A DNA stretch of 64,000 nucleotides from Mesorhizobium mediterraneum (GCF_002284565.1 NZ_NPKI01000002.1:62001-126000), one strand, 5' to 3'. Positions 9,226 to 17,892 are shown, numbered from the stretch's first letter. Numbers and translations: made by a program. The notes: a model not told the origin generated them from the letters alone.

Positions 9226-9543
9226 ATGACCATGCAGAAAGCCATTGCCGCCGCGCTTCTGACTGCCGTGCTGGCAGGGTGTGCGCAGACCGAAGGGCAG
9301 CAGAGAGCCGGAACCGGCGCGCTGATCGGCGGGGCCGGCGGCGCGCTCGTCGGTCAGGCGATCGGCGGCAACACCAAGAGCACCGTCATCGGTGCAGCCA
9401 GCGGCGCCCTGCTCGGTGCGGTGGTGGGCAGTGCGACCACGCCGCAACGGCGCGGCGAACAGCTTTGCCGCTATCAGGATCGCAACAGCGGCCGCATCTA
9501 CACGGCCCCTTGCGACGACCGCTACTACGACGGCAATTATTGA
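9226..9543 (+). CDS. Glycine-zipper outer-membrane-type lipoprotein (17 kDa antigen-like), probable moron
   Basis: This 105-residue protein has a lipoprotein signal peptide ending LAGC (Cys about residue 20). A glycine-zipper segment with alternating G-A-L-I-G-G and G-A-L-V-G-Q patterns follows, and then a short Cys-containing C terminus (QLCRYQDRNSGRIYTAPCDD). Such proteins sit in the outer membrane or periplasm. An AAAGGAGG ribosome site lies 7 bases before the ATG. It is read against all surrounding phage genes, which fits a lysogenic-conversion gene or a host gene caught between modules. A palindromic repeat follows its stop codon. Confidence 0.8.
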   Translation: MTMQKAIAAALLTAVLAGCAQTEGQQRAGTGALIGGAGGALVGQAIGGNTKSTVIGAASGALLGAVVGSATTPQRRGEQLCRYQDRNSGRIYTAPCDDRYYDGNY

Positions 9544-9565
9544 GCGTAGCGCCGGCGCTGGTCTT

Positions 9566-9736
9566 CCCTTCTCCCCTTGTGGGAGAAGGCGAAGGGGCCG
9601 GATGAGGGGTGTTCCAGCTTGGCGCACACCTCGTCCAGATCGGTGACTCGGTAGCCAGCCTCTCATTTCTTCCAACACCCCTCATCCGTCTCGGCGCTAA
9701 AGCGCCGATCCACCTTCTCCCACAAGGGGAGAAGGG
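9566..9736. repeat. Palindromic intergenic repeat, type B
   Basis: The outer arms CCCTTCTCCCCTTGTGGGAGAAGG and CCTTCTCCCACAAGGGGAGAAGGG are complementary. The inner segments GATGAGGGGTGTT and AACACCCCTCATC also pair. The same unit recurs at 60523. It is distinct from the type A unit in core sequence. Confidence 0.85.
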
Positions 9737-9737
9737 A

Positions 9738-10061
9738 TCACTTGCTTTCCAGCCGCGCCGCCTTCTCCAGCGCCGCCAGCTGCGCCTCGTCCAGCATCAG
9801 GAACCCCATAATATGCTGCACCACTTCGGCGCGCGCGTTGCTTAGCGCGCTGTGCAGTTCGAAGCCGTTCGGCGCCTTGGTCCTGGCCAGCCACTCGCCA
9901 TAGGACGGGCGGCGGTAATAGCCGGTGGCGGCCGCGAGGTCGGCCAGCACCATCTCGCCGTCTTGCCCGGAGAAAACCCTGAGATAAGCCCTGGTCAGCG
10001 CATCATGCGCTTTCGCCGGACCACCGGCCTGACCGGAATGGGCGAAACGTTTGCGGCTCAT
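9738..10061 (-). CDS. Bbp19-like phage protein
   Basis: A 107-residue protein with the pattern AYLRVFSGQDGEMVLADLA followed by a basic and aromatic middle and a helical C terminus (VVQHIMGFLMLDEAQLAAL). This resembles the Bbp19 family first named in Bordetella phage BPP-1, encoded next to the portal. The start overlaps the portal stop by 4 bases (ATGA). The family is recognised by pattern, and its role in the virion is not known to me. Confidence 0.6.
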   Translation of the reverse strand: MSRKRFAHSGQAGGPAKAHDALTRAYLRVFSGQDGEMVLADLAAATGYYRRPSYGEWLARTKAPNGFELHSALSNARAEVVQHIMGFLMLDEAQLAALEKAARLESK

Positions 10062-11818
10062 GCGCCGGCACCCGGCGCAGCCGGGCCGCCCGGCATGTCA
10101 GGCTGACCACCCCGCAGCATGCCTTGCAAGCCATCGAGCAGGCCGCTGTCGCGGGCCTGAATCGCCGCCGGCACCCCATCCTTGGCCACTTTGCCGGCAG
10201 TGGCGATCGCCGCCATGCCGGCCTGCGCAGTTTGAGCCTTGGCTCTGGCATCGCGGATACCGGCGACCTCGTCCTGGCGGCGAAAGATGCGCTGCGGGCT
10301 GCGGCCGGCGCTCTGGACGATCTTGAGCGCCTCGTCGCCGTCGATATTGTCCATCACGCCGGGGTCGAACTGAGCCATCTGCATGGCCGTGGTGACAACC
10401 TGAATGGTGTCGCGGGCTTCCGCCGAGCGGCGCAGCACGTCGAGCGGGCCGGTGAAGGTCGGCCGTACCGCCTTGCCGGCAAGGCTTGCCGGCGGCAGGA
10501 AGCGGCTGTCTTCTTCATACAGTCCTTTGTCTTCCAGGATGCCCAGTTCGCGGTCGAGATTGCTGGCGAATCCAGCCTGGATGATCGAGCCGGACGGTCC
10601 GAGCAGCGCGCCCTTCTCTTCCTGCCTGATCAAGGCTTCGGTTGCCGTCATCTGCGGGTTCTGCACCAGCGTCTGGAACAGATTGACAAACATCATGTCG
10701 CGGATCTCCTCGGCCCGGCTGTCGGCATAATTGAACGCATAGGTCGGGTTCTGGCCGGTGGCGATCGGCGCGATCAGCGGCCGTCCCTGGTCGTCGATCA
10801 GGCCAGGATAGTTCTCGCCGGGATTGAGCACCGGCACATAGTCGAGCCTGGCCTTGGAGGCGGTGGCCGGATCGGTGATCTGCTGCAGCGCCCTGAGGCC
10901 CGAGCGACGCACGGCGTTTTCCTCGCGCACCGTCGTCAGCGCCTCGATGGTCGGCGAGATGCCATAGGGGTCGCCTTCGTAACGGCGCCAGTTGAAACAC
11001 GACACTGGGAAGGAGCGGAAACCGCTTTCCCTGACGATGATCTCCTCGTCCTCGATGACGTGATAGGAGGCGAATGCCGTGTCGAGATACTGGTAGGAGC
11101 CGCTGAGCCGGTACATCTTGCGCTCGTCGCGCGGCTGGATGCACTGAATCAGCGAAATCTTCGTCTCGCATTTGGCCGGGTCGTCGACCAGCATCTTGAT
11201 CCGTGCCGGCAGCTTCTCATAGCCGAGCAGCTGCGCCGCCTGCCGCGCTGTGCGCTCGTAGCGGCGGTGGAATGTGTCGACCTGGCCCCAGCGGTTGCGC
11301 GAGAGAAAGCCCTCGACCACCGGGATCGAGGCATAGCGGATCAGCGTGCCGCCAAAACCCTCCTCGGCATAGAGATAGGCCGGGCCGTAGCGCACGACAT
11401 TGCGCAGGCAGGCCTGCGTCGCGGGCACGAAATTCGAATTGGCGGAATAGCGCAGAGAGAACAGGAAATCGCGCAGCGCTTCCGCCCATTCCTTTTCCTC
11501 GTCGCTCTCCTCGTCATTCATGGCGGCGGTCGACAGCCCGTGCCATTTTTCCGACTGCGGAATGATCAGACTTTCCAGCCCGGCGGCCAGCCGGTTGGCG
11601 GCCGAGTTGATGGTGTTGGCGTAGACACGGGCACCGCGCCGCTCCTGCCGCTCGGCCTGCGAGTCCGGTCCGGACTGCCGGCGACCGCTCCAGATGTCGG
11701 GGGCATCGGGATCGCAGAATTCCGACACCGCCTCCCAGACAGCCTCATACTGGCTGCGCTCGCTCTCCAGTTCCGCCTGTCGCGACAGGATATCGTGGGC
11801 ACGGGAATCGCTCGTCAT
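10058..11818 (-). CDS. Phage portal (head-tail connector) protein
   Basis: This 586-residue protein matches podovirus head-to-tail connecting proteins. It has an N-terminal LSRQAELESERSQYEAVWEA helix, then WHGLS and a DFLFSLRYSANSNF region. A long middle contains EGDPYGISPTIEALTTVREEN, followed by a helical C terminus and a Gly/Pro-rich tail. Portals form the 12-fold ring through which DNA is packaged. The ATG at 11816-11818 is the first in frame. It is followed with a 4-base overlap by the Bbp19-like gene, as in BPP-1-type phages. Confidence 0.85.
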   Translation of the reverse strand: MTSDSRAHDILSRQAELESERSQYEAVWEAVSEFCDPDAPDIWSGRRQSGPDSQAERQERRGARVYANTINSAANRLAAGLESLIIPQSEKWHGLSTAAMNDEESDEEKEWAEALRDFLFSLRYSANSNFVPATQACLRNVVRYGPAYLYAEEGFGGTLIRYASIPVVEGFLSRNRWGQVDTFHRRYERTARQAAQLLGYEKLPARIKMLVDDPAKCETKISLIQCIQPRDERKMYRLSGSYQYLDTAFASYHVIEDEEIIVRESGFRSFPVSCFNWRRYEGDPYGISPTIEALTTVREENAVRRSGLRALQQITDPATASKARLDYVPVLNPGENYPGLIDDQGRPLIAPIATGQNPTYAFNYADSRAEEIRDMMFVNLFQTLVQNPQMTATEALIRQEEKGALLGPSGSIIQAGFASNLDRELGILEDKGLYEEDSRFLPPASLAGKAVRPTFTGPLDVLRRSAEARDTIQVVTTAMQMAQFDPGVMDNIDGDEALKIVQSAGRSPQRIFRRQDEVAGIRDARAKAQTAQAGMAAIATAGKVAKDGVPAAIQARDSGLLDGLQGMLRGGQPDMPGGPAAPGAGA

Positions 11819-11920
11819 GGCAATCTTTCTTCGGTGATCTCAGCTTATTTTAGCGCGGTCGAATTTTGTCCGCTTTTGCGATATTCAAGGGAGGCGCGGC
11901 GGGCCTTTAAGGAGGTCGAT

Positions 11921-12544
11921 GTGACAATGACGGAGAGCCTACCCGGTGCCCTGACGAGGCGAAGCAAGCAGGTTGCAAAGCGGCTGATCGGCTACGATTC
12001 CCGCAACTGGCTGCGCATCAGGCAGATCGAGGCGTTCACCGCGTTTCTTGAGGCGGACGGCCGCAAATCATCTGACGTGATCGAGGTCTCACCCGGCTGG
12101 AACCGCTACTGGAAGACGATGTGCTCCAACTATACCTCGGTCGATTTCCCCGATTTCGACATCTGCAAGGACCGCACTGACCGGCAATATTCCGTCGTCA
12201 TTGCCGACCAGGTGCTGGAGCATGTGCAACGCCCGCTCGCCGCGGCACAGAATATCCATGCCATGACCAGACCGGGCGGCTGGGCGATGGTAGCGACACC
12301 GTTCCTGTTCAGAGTGCATGCCAGGCCGCACGACTACAACCGCTGGACCCCCGCCGGCCTGAAGCAGGTGATGGTCGAAGGCGGCTTTCCCGAAGCCGAC
12401 ATAGAAGTGTTCGGCTGGGGCAACAAAGCCTGCGCAAAAGCCCATATCGGCGGCCCAGTGCGCGCCTACGGCCTATGGCGCGACCTCAGCAATGACGAGG
12501 AATATCCGCTGATGGTCTGGGCGTTTGCGCATAAGCCGGAGTGA
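11921..12544 (+). CDS. SAM-dependent methyltransferase, class I type, probable moron
   Basis: About 207 residues with a class I methyltransferase core: VIEVSPG (motif I position, normally E/DxGxG), then YTSVDFPDFDI, then SVVIADQVLEHV and a RPGGWAMVATPF strand with FRVHARPHDYNRWTPAGL. This is the Methyltransf_11-like arrangement seen in enzymes acting on sugars or lipids of the cell surface. AAGGAGG lies 5 bases before a GTG at 11921 and 11 bases before an ATG at 11927; either could be the start. It is antisense to the adjacent virion genes and divergent from the portal. The substrate is unknown. Confidence 0.7.
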   Translation: MTMTESLPGALTRRSKQVAKRLIGYDSRNWLRIRQIEAFTAFLEADGRKSSDVIEVSPGWNRYWKTMCSNYTSVDFPDFDICKDRTDRQYSVVIADQVLEHVQRPLAAAQNIHAMTRPGGWAMVATPFLFRVHARPHDYNRWTPAGLKQVMVEGGFPEADIEVFGWGNKACAKAHIGGPVRAYGLWRDLSNDEEYPLMVWAFAHKPE

Positions 12545-12579
12545 GCCCTCAAGGTGGCTTCAGCGCCGGCGCTTGAACA

Positions 12580-12733
12580 CCCCCCTCTGTCCTGCCGGAC
12601 ATCTCCCCCTCAAGGGGGGAGATTGGCAGCTTCGCCGATAGCTCACTTCTTCAACGCTGGAGATTGGCGAAAGCCGCCATGCTAGCCAATCTCCCCCCTT
12701 GAGGGGGAGATGTCCGGCAGGACAGAGGGGGGC
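12580..12733. repeat. Palindromic intergenic repeat, type A (CCGGACAT variant)
   Basis: Outer arms CCCCCCTCTGTCCTGCCGGACATC and GATGTCCGGCAGGACAGAGGGGGG are exact complements. Inner arms CTCAAGGGGGGAGATTGGC and GCCAATCTCCCCCCTTGAG also pair. It lies between the plus-strand methyltransferase and the minus-strand small virion gene. Confidence 0.9.
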
Positions 12734-12840
12734 CTGCTTGGCGCTACCCCTGCCGCCTCTTCACCAACCTTGCCAGCCGCCGCCAGGTGCACCAGGGCCA
12801 GTCGCCCCGGCTCCTGAACACCCGTTTCATCGCGCCCATG

Positions 12841-13035
12841 TCACACCCCCAGAAGCACGCGGCGCTGGCCGGTGAGATCACCGGGCGACAGATCGGTCTT
12901 GACAGTGCTCAGCGTTCCCTGGCGCTGCTCGAGCTCAGCCCGGAGCGCGGCTTCGCGCGCCTCCACGTCCTTGTCGGCAATGGTCGGTGTTGGTGGCAGC
13001 GGCTTCAGCGCCGGCGGCTTTTGAAAAAGGCACAT
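12841..13035 (-). CDS. Small phage virion-region protein (MC-LF start, LLGV end)
   Basis: A 64-residue protein beginning MCLFQKPPALKPLPPTPTIA and ending in a Leu/Gly/Val-rich tail. Short proteins with a Cys-containing start, Pro-rich N terminus, charged helix and Gly/Leu end are common beside portals and internal virion genes of podoviruses. It overlaps the 3' end of the gp13-like gene in another frame by about 100 bases, so one of the two gene ends may be misdrawn or frameshifted. No strong ribosome site is visible. Confidence 0.5.
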   Translation of the reverse strand: MCLFQKPPALKPLPPTPTIADKDVEAREAALRAELEQRQGTLSTVKTDLSPGDLTGQRRVLLGV

Positions 13036-13477
13036 GGTTCCAGCTTTCTCTTGTCCAGTCATAGAGGATGAAGGTTTCGCCGTTGCGGCCGTAGCCCGGC
13101 AGACGACAACGTTCAGTGGCGCCCAGCCGGGCAAGCCAGCGCAGCGCCAATTCATTGGCAGCCAGTGCCCGCGCCTCGACCCGCCAGGCGCCGCGCGCAG
13201 CGACCTGCGGCCCGAGCACGGCGTGAAAGAACTCAGTAATCCCAGGTACGCAGCGCCTCATGCGGCGCGTGCCCCAGCTCCAAGCGATCCATAAGCCGCC
13301 GCGCTGCTCGGCGGCGCCAAAACCGGCTTCCGGATTACCGTCGAGCTCGGCGACATAGGCAAAACCCTGCAGTGCGGTGAGCGCCAGCAGCGCCGGCGAC
13401 CACTGGTCAAGCTGGCAGTCGATCTCGGCCCGGTCCTCGGGGCGCAGATTGGCGGCGATGTAGGAGAGATCGCGCAA
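12935..13477 (-). CDS. Phage gp13-like / GNAT-fold-like protein
   Basis: A 180-residue frame whose first 150 residues resemble podovirus gp13-type proteins, which have a degenerate acetyltransferase fold (DUF2833-like). Segments include FAYVAELDGNPEAGFGAAE, RRCVPGITEFFHAVL, and WLARLGATERCRLPGYGRNG with an ETFILYDW strand. The start appears to be a TTG at 13475-13477 with no clear ribosome site. The last 30 residues are low-complexity and overlap the downstream small gene, suggesting the true end may be earlier or a frameshift has occurred. Confidence 0.55.
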   Translation of the reverse strand: MRDLSYIAANLRPEDRAEIDCQLDQWSPALLALTALQGFAYVAELDGNPEAGFGAAEQRGGLWIAWSWGTRRMRRCVPGITEFFHAVLGPQVAARGAWRVEARALAANELALRWLARLGATERCRLPGYGRNGETFILYDWTRESWNHVPFSKAAGAEAAATNTDHCRQGRGGARSRAPG

Positions 13478-13702
13478 GGTTGCGGGGATGATACGGAGCG
13501 TTATGCATATCCTTCGTCATCCCGGTGCGAGGGCGAAATTTCCGAAGCTCGTGCACTGTGCCGTGCCAATGCTGTCCAAGCTTTGGGCCGTCAAGCTTAT
13601 ATATCCAGACAAGATTACTCTCATCCGAAACCTTGGGATTTGCATAATTCAGATATCACCGACCACAGACGGCGCACCGCCTTTACTTAAAGGCGTTGAA
13701 AA

Positions 13703-13900
13703 TCAGAATGGGCTGTCATGCATCAGAATGGCAACTACGAATAAAAAATAAATAGTAAAAAATCCGGGAACGCTAAGTGCTGCAGCTCCAAAAAGGACAA
13801 AAGCGCGCTGAAGCGGCGTCAATGATTTGGACCTGACGCCTTTTACTGCCAAGTATATCGCCAACACAAGGCTCACAAATCCCCAAAAAAATAATGACAT
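13703..13900 (-). CDS. Small two-TM membrane protein, tandem copy A
   Basis: A 65-residue protein with two hydrophobic helices (LFFWGFVSLVLAIYLAVKGV and FVLFGAAALSVPGFFTIYFLF) separated by a basic loop RSKSLTPLQR. AGGAGA lies 6 bases before the ATG. It is clearly paralogous to the next gene (same GxVS-VLAI-LAV-GV-SKS pattern and SVPG motif). Composition is far more AT rich than the surrounding virion genes. The size and topology would fit a holin, a superinfection-exclusion or an immunity protein, but no family is recognised. Confidence 0.6.
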   Translation of the reverse strand: MSLFFWGFVSLVLAIYLAVKGVRSKSLTPLQRAFVLFGAAALSVPGFFTIYFLFVVAILMHDSPF

Positions 13901-13933
13901 CTATTGTCTCCTGCGGAATCGGGAACACACAGC

Positions 13934-14131
13934 TTAACCCCACCAAAAAAACCAAATCTCTTTATAGAAAGCAAAATCCCAAATAACTATATATCCTGGA
14001 ACACTGATAATTGCCGCAACAAAAATAACAGAAACACGCCGATTGGAATCGATACTTTTTGATATAACACCAAACACTGCCAATATTATTGCCAATACAA
14101 ATGAGACAGACCCGAAAATATAAAATTCCAT
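13934..14131 (-). CDS. Small two-TM membrane protein, tandem copy B
   Basis: A 65-residue protein with the same layout as copy A: a helix from IFGSVSFVLAIILAVFGV, a polar loop SKSIDSNRR, a second helix VIFVAAIISVPGYIVIW, and an aromatic tail (EIWFFWWG). AGGGGA lies 6 bases before the ATG. It lies between the large internal virion protein copy 2 and copy A, all on the minus strand, in an AT-rich island of about 700 bases. It is probably an old tandem duplicate. Confidence 0.6.
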   Translation of the reverse strand: MEFYIFGSVSFVLAIILAVFGVISKSIDSNRRVSVIFVAAIISVPGYIVIWDFAFYKEIWFFWWG

Positions 14132-14192
14132 CGGTTATCCCCTAAAAAATTATCACAATATATGACGATGGGTGCTGAGCTTATCCAGATCG

Positions 14193-16349
14193 TTACCAAT
14201 TGCCAAATGACATCCTACTTCCAAATTGCGCCTGTCCAACGGCTGATTGTGCGTAATCGTAAGCCCTTTGCGCATCATCGCGAGCCGAAATCTCTATGGC
14301 GCTCGGTATATGGAGCGCCATCTCTCCAGCAATTTTACCTTGGAAAAGTTTCATTGCGCGCGAAGCATATGTTGACGCCTCGTTGCGCTCTTCGTCGGTC
14401 TTTAAGGCCGGATCTTTCATGTAATCCTCATTGTCGAGGTATGTTTTCAAAGACGCTACAAGTTTCCTATCGGCCGCGATTACATCGCCCGGCGTTTTCG
14501 CGTCGCGATAGTCCCCGTCATGTTGCTTATAGAATCCGTCCTGAATATCAAAAGGTGGTAGGTCAAAACCACCACCCCGAGTACCGCCAGTCCAGCCAGG
14601 CCCGCCGTAAATGCCATAGGTAGGAATCTTCCTGTTGAACCAATCGGACCAGCTTAGGGCCTGGTCGCCATCCTGATCATGGCTTATCGGGTGGTCGGAT
14701 TCCCAATGCTGTTCCGAGTGGCCATCTCCCAAGGGAGTATTGGCGAGGTCGAGCAGACCCATGGGATCAACCACTGCCGCCCGAAGCGACCTGTCGGCCG
14801 TATTGTCGGCAACCTTGGATACGCTGGTTCGAAGCAAATGATCGAGCACTGCCCGGCGTTGCTCACGAGGCGTCGCGATGAGCACATTGCGCAAAACCGC
14901 GTCCTGGTCCTGTGGAGGTCGATTCTGATCTCGGAGCGTGTCGACAACCCGTTCCGCCACGGAATTCGGCAGCGGTTGTATGGTCTTAAAGCCCATCTGC
15001 TGCTGGGCTGCGATGGAGCCGACGATTGCCACTTGATAGTCTTCCAGCTTCGACAGATTGTTCCAGGCAGCATCGAGCTTCGCGAAAGCCCTGCGAACAT
15101 ATCCGCCCGGATCGCCTTGCCTTGCTTTGAACGTCAGATCGGCGGCCGCGGCGATGGCGTCGTGTCGCGCTTTGCCCTCCTCCGGCGTTGCGCTGGCCGC
15201 CTTAGTGTTGGCGTCGTTGACCATAGCGTCTATTGCGTTGTTGGGCACATCACGCATGTCGTGGAATTGACGGCTGACATTGACCGCCCGGTTGAATAGC
15301 TGAAAGCGCCTGTCGCCTTCCGTCGCGCCATGAACATTGACGAACTGCTCGGGAGTGGGAAGCGGACCGTCATAGGCTCCGGTATCCTTGATGGCTTCAG
15401 GTGCATTCTGTTCGGCAAGACTGATATTGGCGCGTGTATCTACCTGTCGTGCCGCATCGACGGCGAGGGCCAGCCGGACCAAGGCCGGCCGGTCTTCGGG
15501 CGCAATGTCGTCTTGAAACGCCTGCGCTGTTCGCTCTTCCGGGGTTAGCTGTCCGACGCGGTCGCCCTTCGAGCCCGATGGGCTTGCAGTGTCTTGCCTC
15601 GGCTCGCCACCAACCGCGGCGGTATCGTCCTTGGTCCTATCGCCGGCTTGTGTCGCACCGAGCATTTCGGCGGCGCGTTTCGGGTCCAGGCCGATCGTCG
15701 CCAGCATCAACGCCTTGGCCGTGTTGCTCCGCCAGGCAACTTCCGCCGCTTGCCTGGCAAGCGGGTTGCCGATCTTGGCGATCAGGTCGAGGCCGTGCTG
15801 TCGGATCTCCTCGAAGTTCGCGGTATCGTTAGGGTCGCTCCGTGCGATGGAGTTGGTGGAGATATTCTCGACCTTGGTCCACTGGTCCTGCTCGTACTCG
15901 TCGCGGCGCGCCTGCTGCCGCGCCGCCATGCGCTCGGAACCCATCGCGCGGATTGTCTCCTTTTGCCTGGCGAAATTGGCACGTTGGCTTTCGGGTATTT
16001 TCGGCAGGGCATCGTCGAACAGCGTGTCGAACAGGCCGGGCTTCACCACTTGGCTGCTGCGCGGATCGACTTGGCCGTACATGGCGTCATGCAGGCCGGC
16101 ACCATCGGGCGCTGCATTGCCCGCCACATCGGCCTCGGCTTGGGCGATCTGGTCCATCATCTTGCGGCGGGCAATTTCGGCGTCGAACGCCTCCTGCTGC
16201 TCTTTGCGCTGTTGAAAGCGCTCGGAGACGGCCGAAAGCTCGCCGCCCAGGTCTTGCATGGCGCCGCCGATTGGCGATCCCTGCGGATATCGCACCACGT
16301 TGCCGGTATCGAGCCGGCGCTGCGCCAGTTGGAGAGGTATGGTCGCCAT
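14193..16349 (-). CDS. Phage internal virion protein, copy 2 (complete, 718 aa)
   Basis: This 718-residue helical protein shares its first 300 or more residues with the truncated gene at 1-962 (both open MATIPLQLAQRRLDTGNVV and share MYGQVDPR, VKPGLFDTLFD and PKIPESQRANF). Long Ala/Gln/Arg helices continue to about residue 570. The C-terminal third has a different, more polar composition with Gly- and Trp-containing loops (YGIYGGPGWTGGTRGGGFD). Its start directly abuts the stop of a short gp14-like remnant, copying the gene order of the first copy. It is likely an ejection protein acquired from a related phage or duplicated. Confidence 0.7.
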   Translation of the reverse strand: MATIPLQLAQRRLDTGNVVRYPQGSPIGGAMQDLGGELSAVSERFQQRKEQQEAFDAEIARRKMMDQIAQAEADVAGNAAPDGAGLHDAMYGQVDPRSSQVVKPGLFDTLFDDALPKIPESQRANFARQKETIRAMGSERMAARQQARRDEYEQDQWTKVENISTNSIARSDPNDTANFEEIRQHGLDLIAKIGNPLARQAAEVAWRSNTAKALMLATIGLDPKRAAEMLGATQAGDRTKDDTAAVGGEPRQDTASPSGSKGDRVGQLTPEERTAQAFQDDIAPEDRPALVRLALAVDAARQVDTRANISLAEQNAPEAIKDTGAYDGPLPTPEQFVNVHGATEGDRRFQLFNRAVNVSRQFHDMRDVPNNAIDAMVNDANTKAASATPEEGKARHDAIAAAADLTFKARQGDPGGYVRRAFAKLDAAWNNLSKLEDYQVAIVGSIAAQQQMGFKTIQPLPNSVAERVVDTLRDQNRPPQDQDAVLRNVLIATPREQRRAVLDHLLRTSVSKVADNTADRSLRAAVVDPMGLLDLANTPLGDGHSEQHWESDHPISHDQDGDQALSWSDWFNRKIPTYGIYGGPGWTGGTRGGGFDLPPFDIQDGFYKQHDGDYRDAKTPGDVIAADRKLVASLKTYLDNEDYMKDPALKTDEERNEASTYASRAMKLFQGKIAGEMALHIPSAIEISARDDAQRAYDYAQSAVGQAQFGSRMSFGNW

Positions 16350-16568
16350 CTAATTGTTTCCTGCCCAACTGGCTCTGAACAAAAGGGGGTCGCTCTGCGG
16401 GAGATCACGGCATGGCTGATCGCATTGCATGCCGGCCGCCGCATTCGCGGGCTTTGTCGGATCGACGATTATTGGAGAGACGGCGGAGTTGCCGGCGTTG
16501 CGGATCCCCGCCGCCAGAAGCCCCGTGAATTCCGTCGAAACAATGCAGCGTCGTCCGCCCCGCCTCAC
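16350..16568 (-). pseudogene. Possible remnant of a second gp14-like gene
   Basis: A short open frame of 72 residues ends ASWAGNN with its stop codon immediately before the ATG of internal virion copy 2. In the other block, the intact gp14-like gene ends DPWAGMR and also abuts its internal virion partner. A middle segment (LLAAGIRNAGNSAV) sits where the intact gene has FKAGGNLVDG. The upstream part of a gp14 gene is not recognisable. The similarity is weak and this may instead be a short unrelated protein. Confidence 0.35.
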
Positions 16569-16891
16569 AGGTTTCGGAGTTTTGCGGCATCATGGATATC
16601 GGTGCGGCCAGCACCGGGGAGACAGGCGGAACCCGATGCCGTCGGCGACCAGGAGCCCAGCGCGATATGGCGCACGAACCATCAGCCGTCGACGCTCCAG
16701 ACAAACGCACCCCCGGTCGAAGTCGGGTGGGTCTAGAGTGGGGCGGCACGCCAATCTAGATGAAAGTTATTTCAAACTTTACACATTAATTAAACCGCTA
16801 GTTAATCAGCACATTCACGATCACGTATGCTAACGGCCCCCCTGCTTTGGGGGACTTGTTGACGTGTTAGAAAAGGATGTGTTGGAGAAGA
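16569..16891. other. Gap with AT-rich stretch, no supported gene
   Basis: This 320-base stretch separates the 3' half of the terminase from the copy-2 virion block. Positions about 16755-16835 are strongly AT rich (TTAATTAAACC, AGTTAATCAG), unlike the flanks. A short GC hairpin GCCCCCCTGCTTTGGGGG lies near 16838-16855. It could hold a promoter for the copy-2 block, but no clear -35/-10 pair for the minus strand stands out. Confidence 0.4.
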
Positions 16892-17647
16892 TCACCGATA
16901 ATCTTCCAGCGGGTCGGAAATCTTACCGCTTTTCCGCAACGTCCTGAACTCCGCCGGGTCGACCACCGCTTCCCTCAGCATCATCACGCCGTAGCGGGTC
17001 GCCGCCATCAAATCGTCGCGTAGCTTCACCACTTGCCCGTCCTTGCGGTGATAGAGCCGAAACTCCTCGAACCAGGGCAGAAGCGTCGAGAACACCTTGA
17101 AGCGGCCCGATTGCATGCGGTCGAGCATTTCCATCAGCCCGGCCTCCACCGAGACGGAGCCGTCGGCGAACTGCGCATGGCGGGTCAGCATGTTCAGCCC
17201 ATGCGCGGCATATTGCCGGGCCAGCGCAACGCCCGCCCCTTCCAGCGTCTCGCGGCGGCCGTCGCGCGGCCAGGCCCAAGGCAGCCATTCGCCCCAGGGT
17301 TTGAGCGTCAGCGCCTGCATGGCGGGCGTCTGCTGCGACGCGCGGCAGGCTTTCGAGACATAGACGACATTGGCCTCCGTATCCCAGGCGAGCTCGACAG
17401 CGGCCGAGGGATGGTCCCAGCCGAAATCCAGCGCGCCGAGCCGCGGCCAATAACGCGGCAGCCGGAACGGCTCGCAGACGATCAGTTCTTCCGCCACCGG
17501 AAAGATACGGCCGGAGCCCAGCACCGGAATGCCCTTGGCCCGCGCCTCGCGCTCATGAGCTGGATAGGCTGATATGATCTCGGCGCGTTGCTGCGGCGTG
17601 TAATGCTCGGCATCGTCGATGGTCATGAAGGTGACGTGGCGGGTCAT
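16892..17647 (-). pseudogene. Large terminase, 3' part (nuclease domain), split gene
   Basis: 251 residues from an internal ATG ([17 protein letters not shown]) continue the large terminase: [19 protein letters not shown], the nuclease-domain motif LDFGWDHPSAA with its acidic residue, and a C-terminal RDDLMAATRYGVMMLREA helix. In intact relatives this follows directly after the ATPase domain. Here it is separated from the ATPase half by about 295 bases that contain a palindromic repeat and are out of frame. The fragment has its own ATG but no convincing ribosome site, so packaging function is probably lost unless the halves complement. Confidence 0.75.
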
Positions 17648-17735
17648 TTGTACGGCTTTCCGGCTTGAATCGTTTTGGCAGTCGTCGGACGTATGGTGTT
17701 GTTTGGGCGAGATCTTTTTCGCGCTGGCGGGACAG

Positions 17736-17892
17736 CGCCCCCCTCTGTCCTGCCGGACATTTCCCCACTTGGGGGGAGATTGGCAGTTTCCGCGTCCCGC
17801 TTGCCTGCAACCGTTGGAGATTGGCGAAAGCCAGGGTGACATCCAATCTCCCCCCTCGTGGGGGAGATGTCCGGCAGGACAGAGGGGGGCGC
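17736..17892. repeat. Palindromic intergenic repeat, type A, inside the terminase gene
   Basis: Outer arms GCGCCCCCCTCTGTCCTGCC and GGCAGGACAGAGGGGGGCGC are exact complements, with inner arms around CCGGACATTTCCCC. The unit matches copies at 12580, 30313 and 32551. It lies exactly between the ATPase and nuclease parts of the large terminase, together with about 85 and 50 bases of unrelated flank. Confidence 0.9.

Noticed and set aside
10124..12544. An 806-residue plus-strand open frame over the portal gene
   Set aside because: It is a GC-rich antisense shadow of the portal for most of its length; only the last 207 residues (the methyltransferase) have protein-like motifs and a ribosome site.
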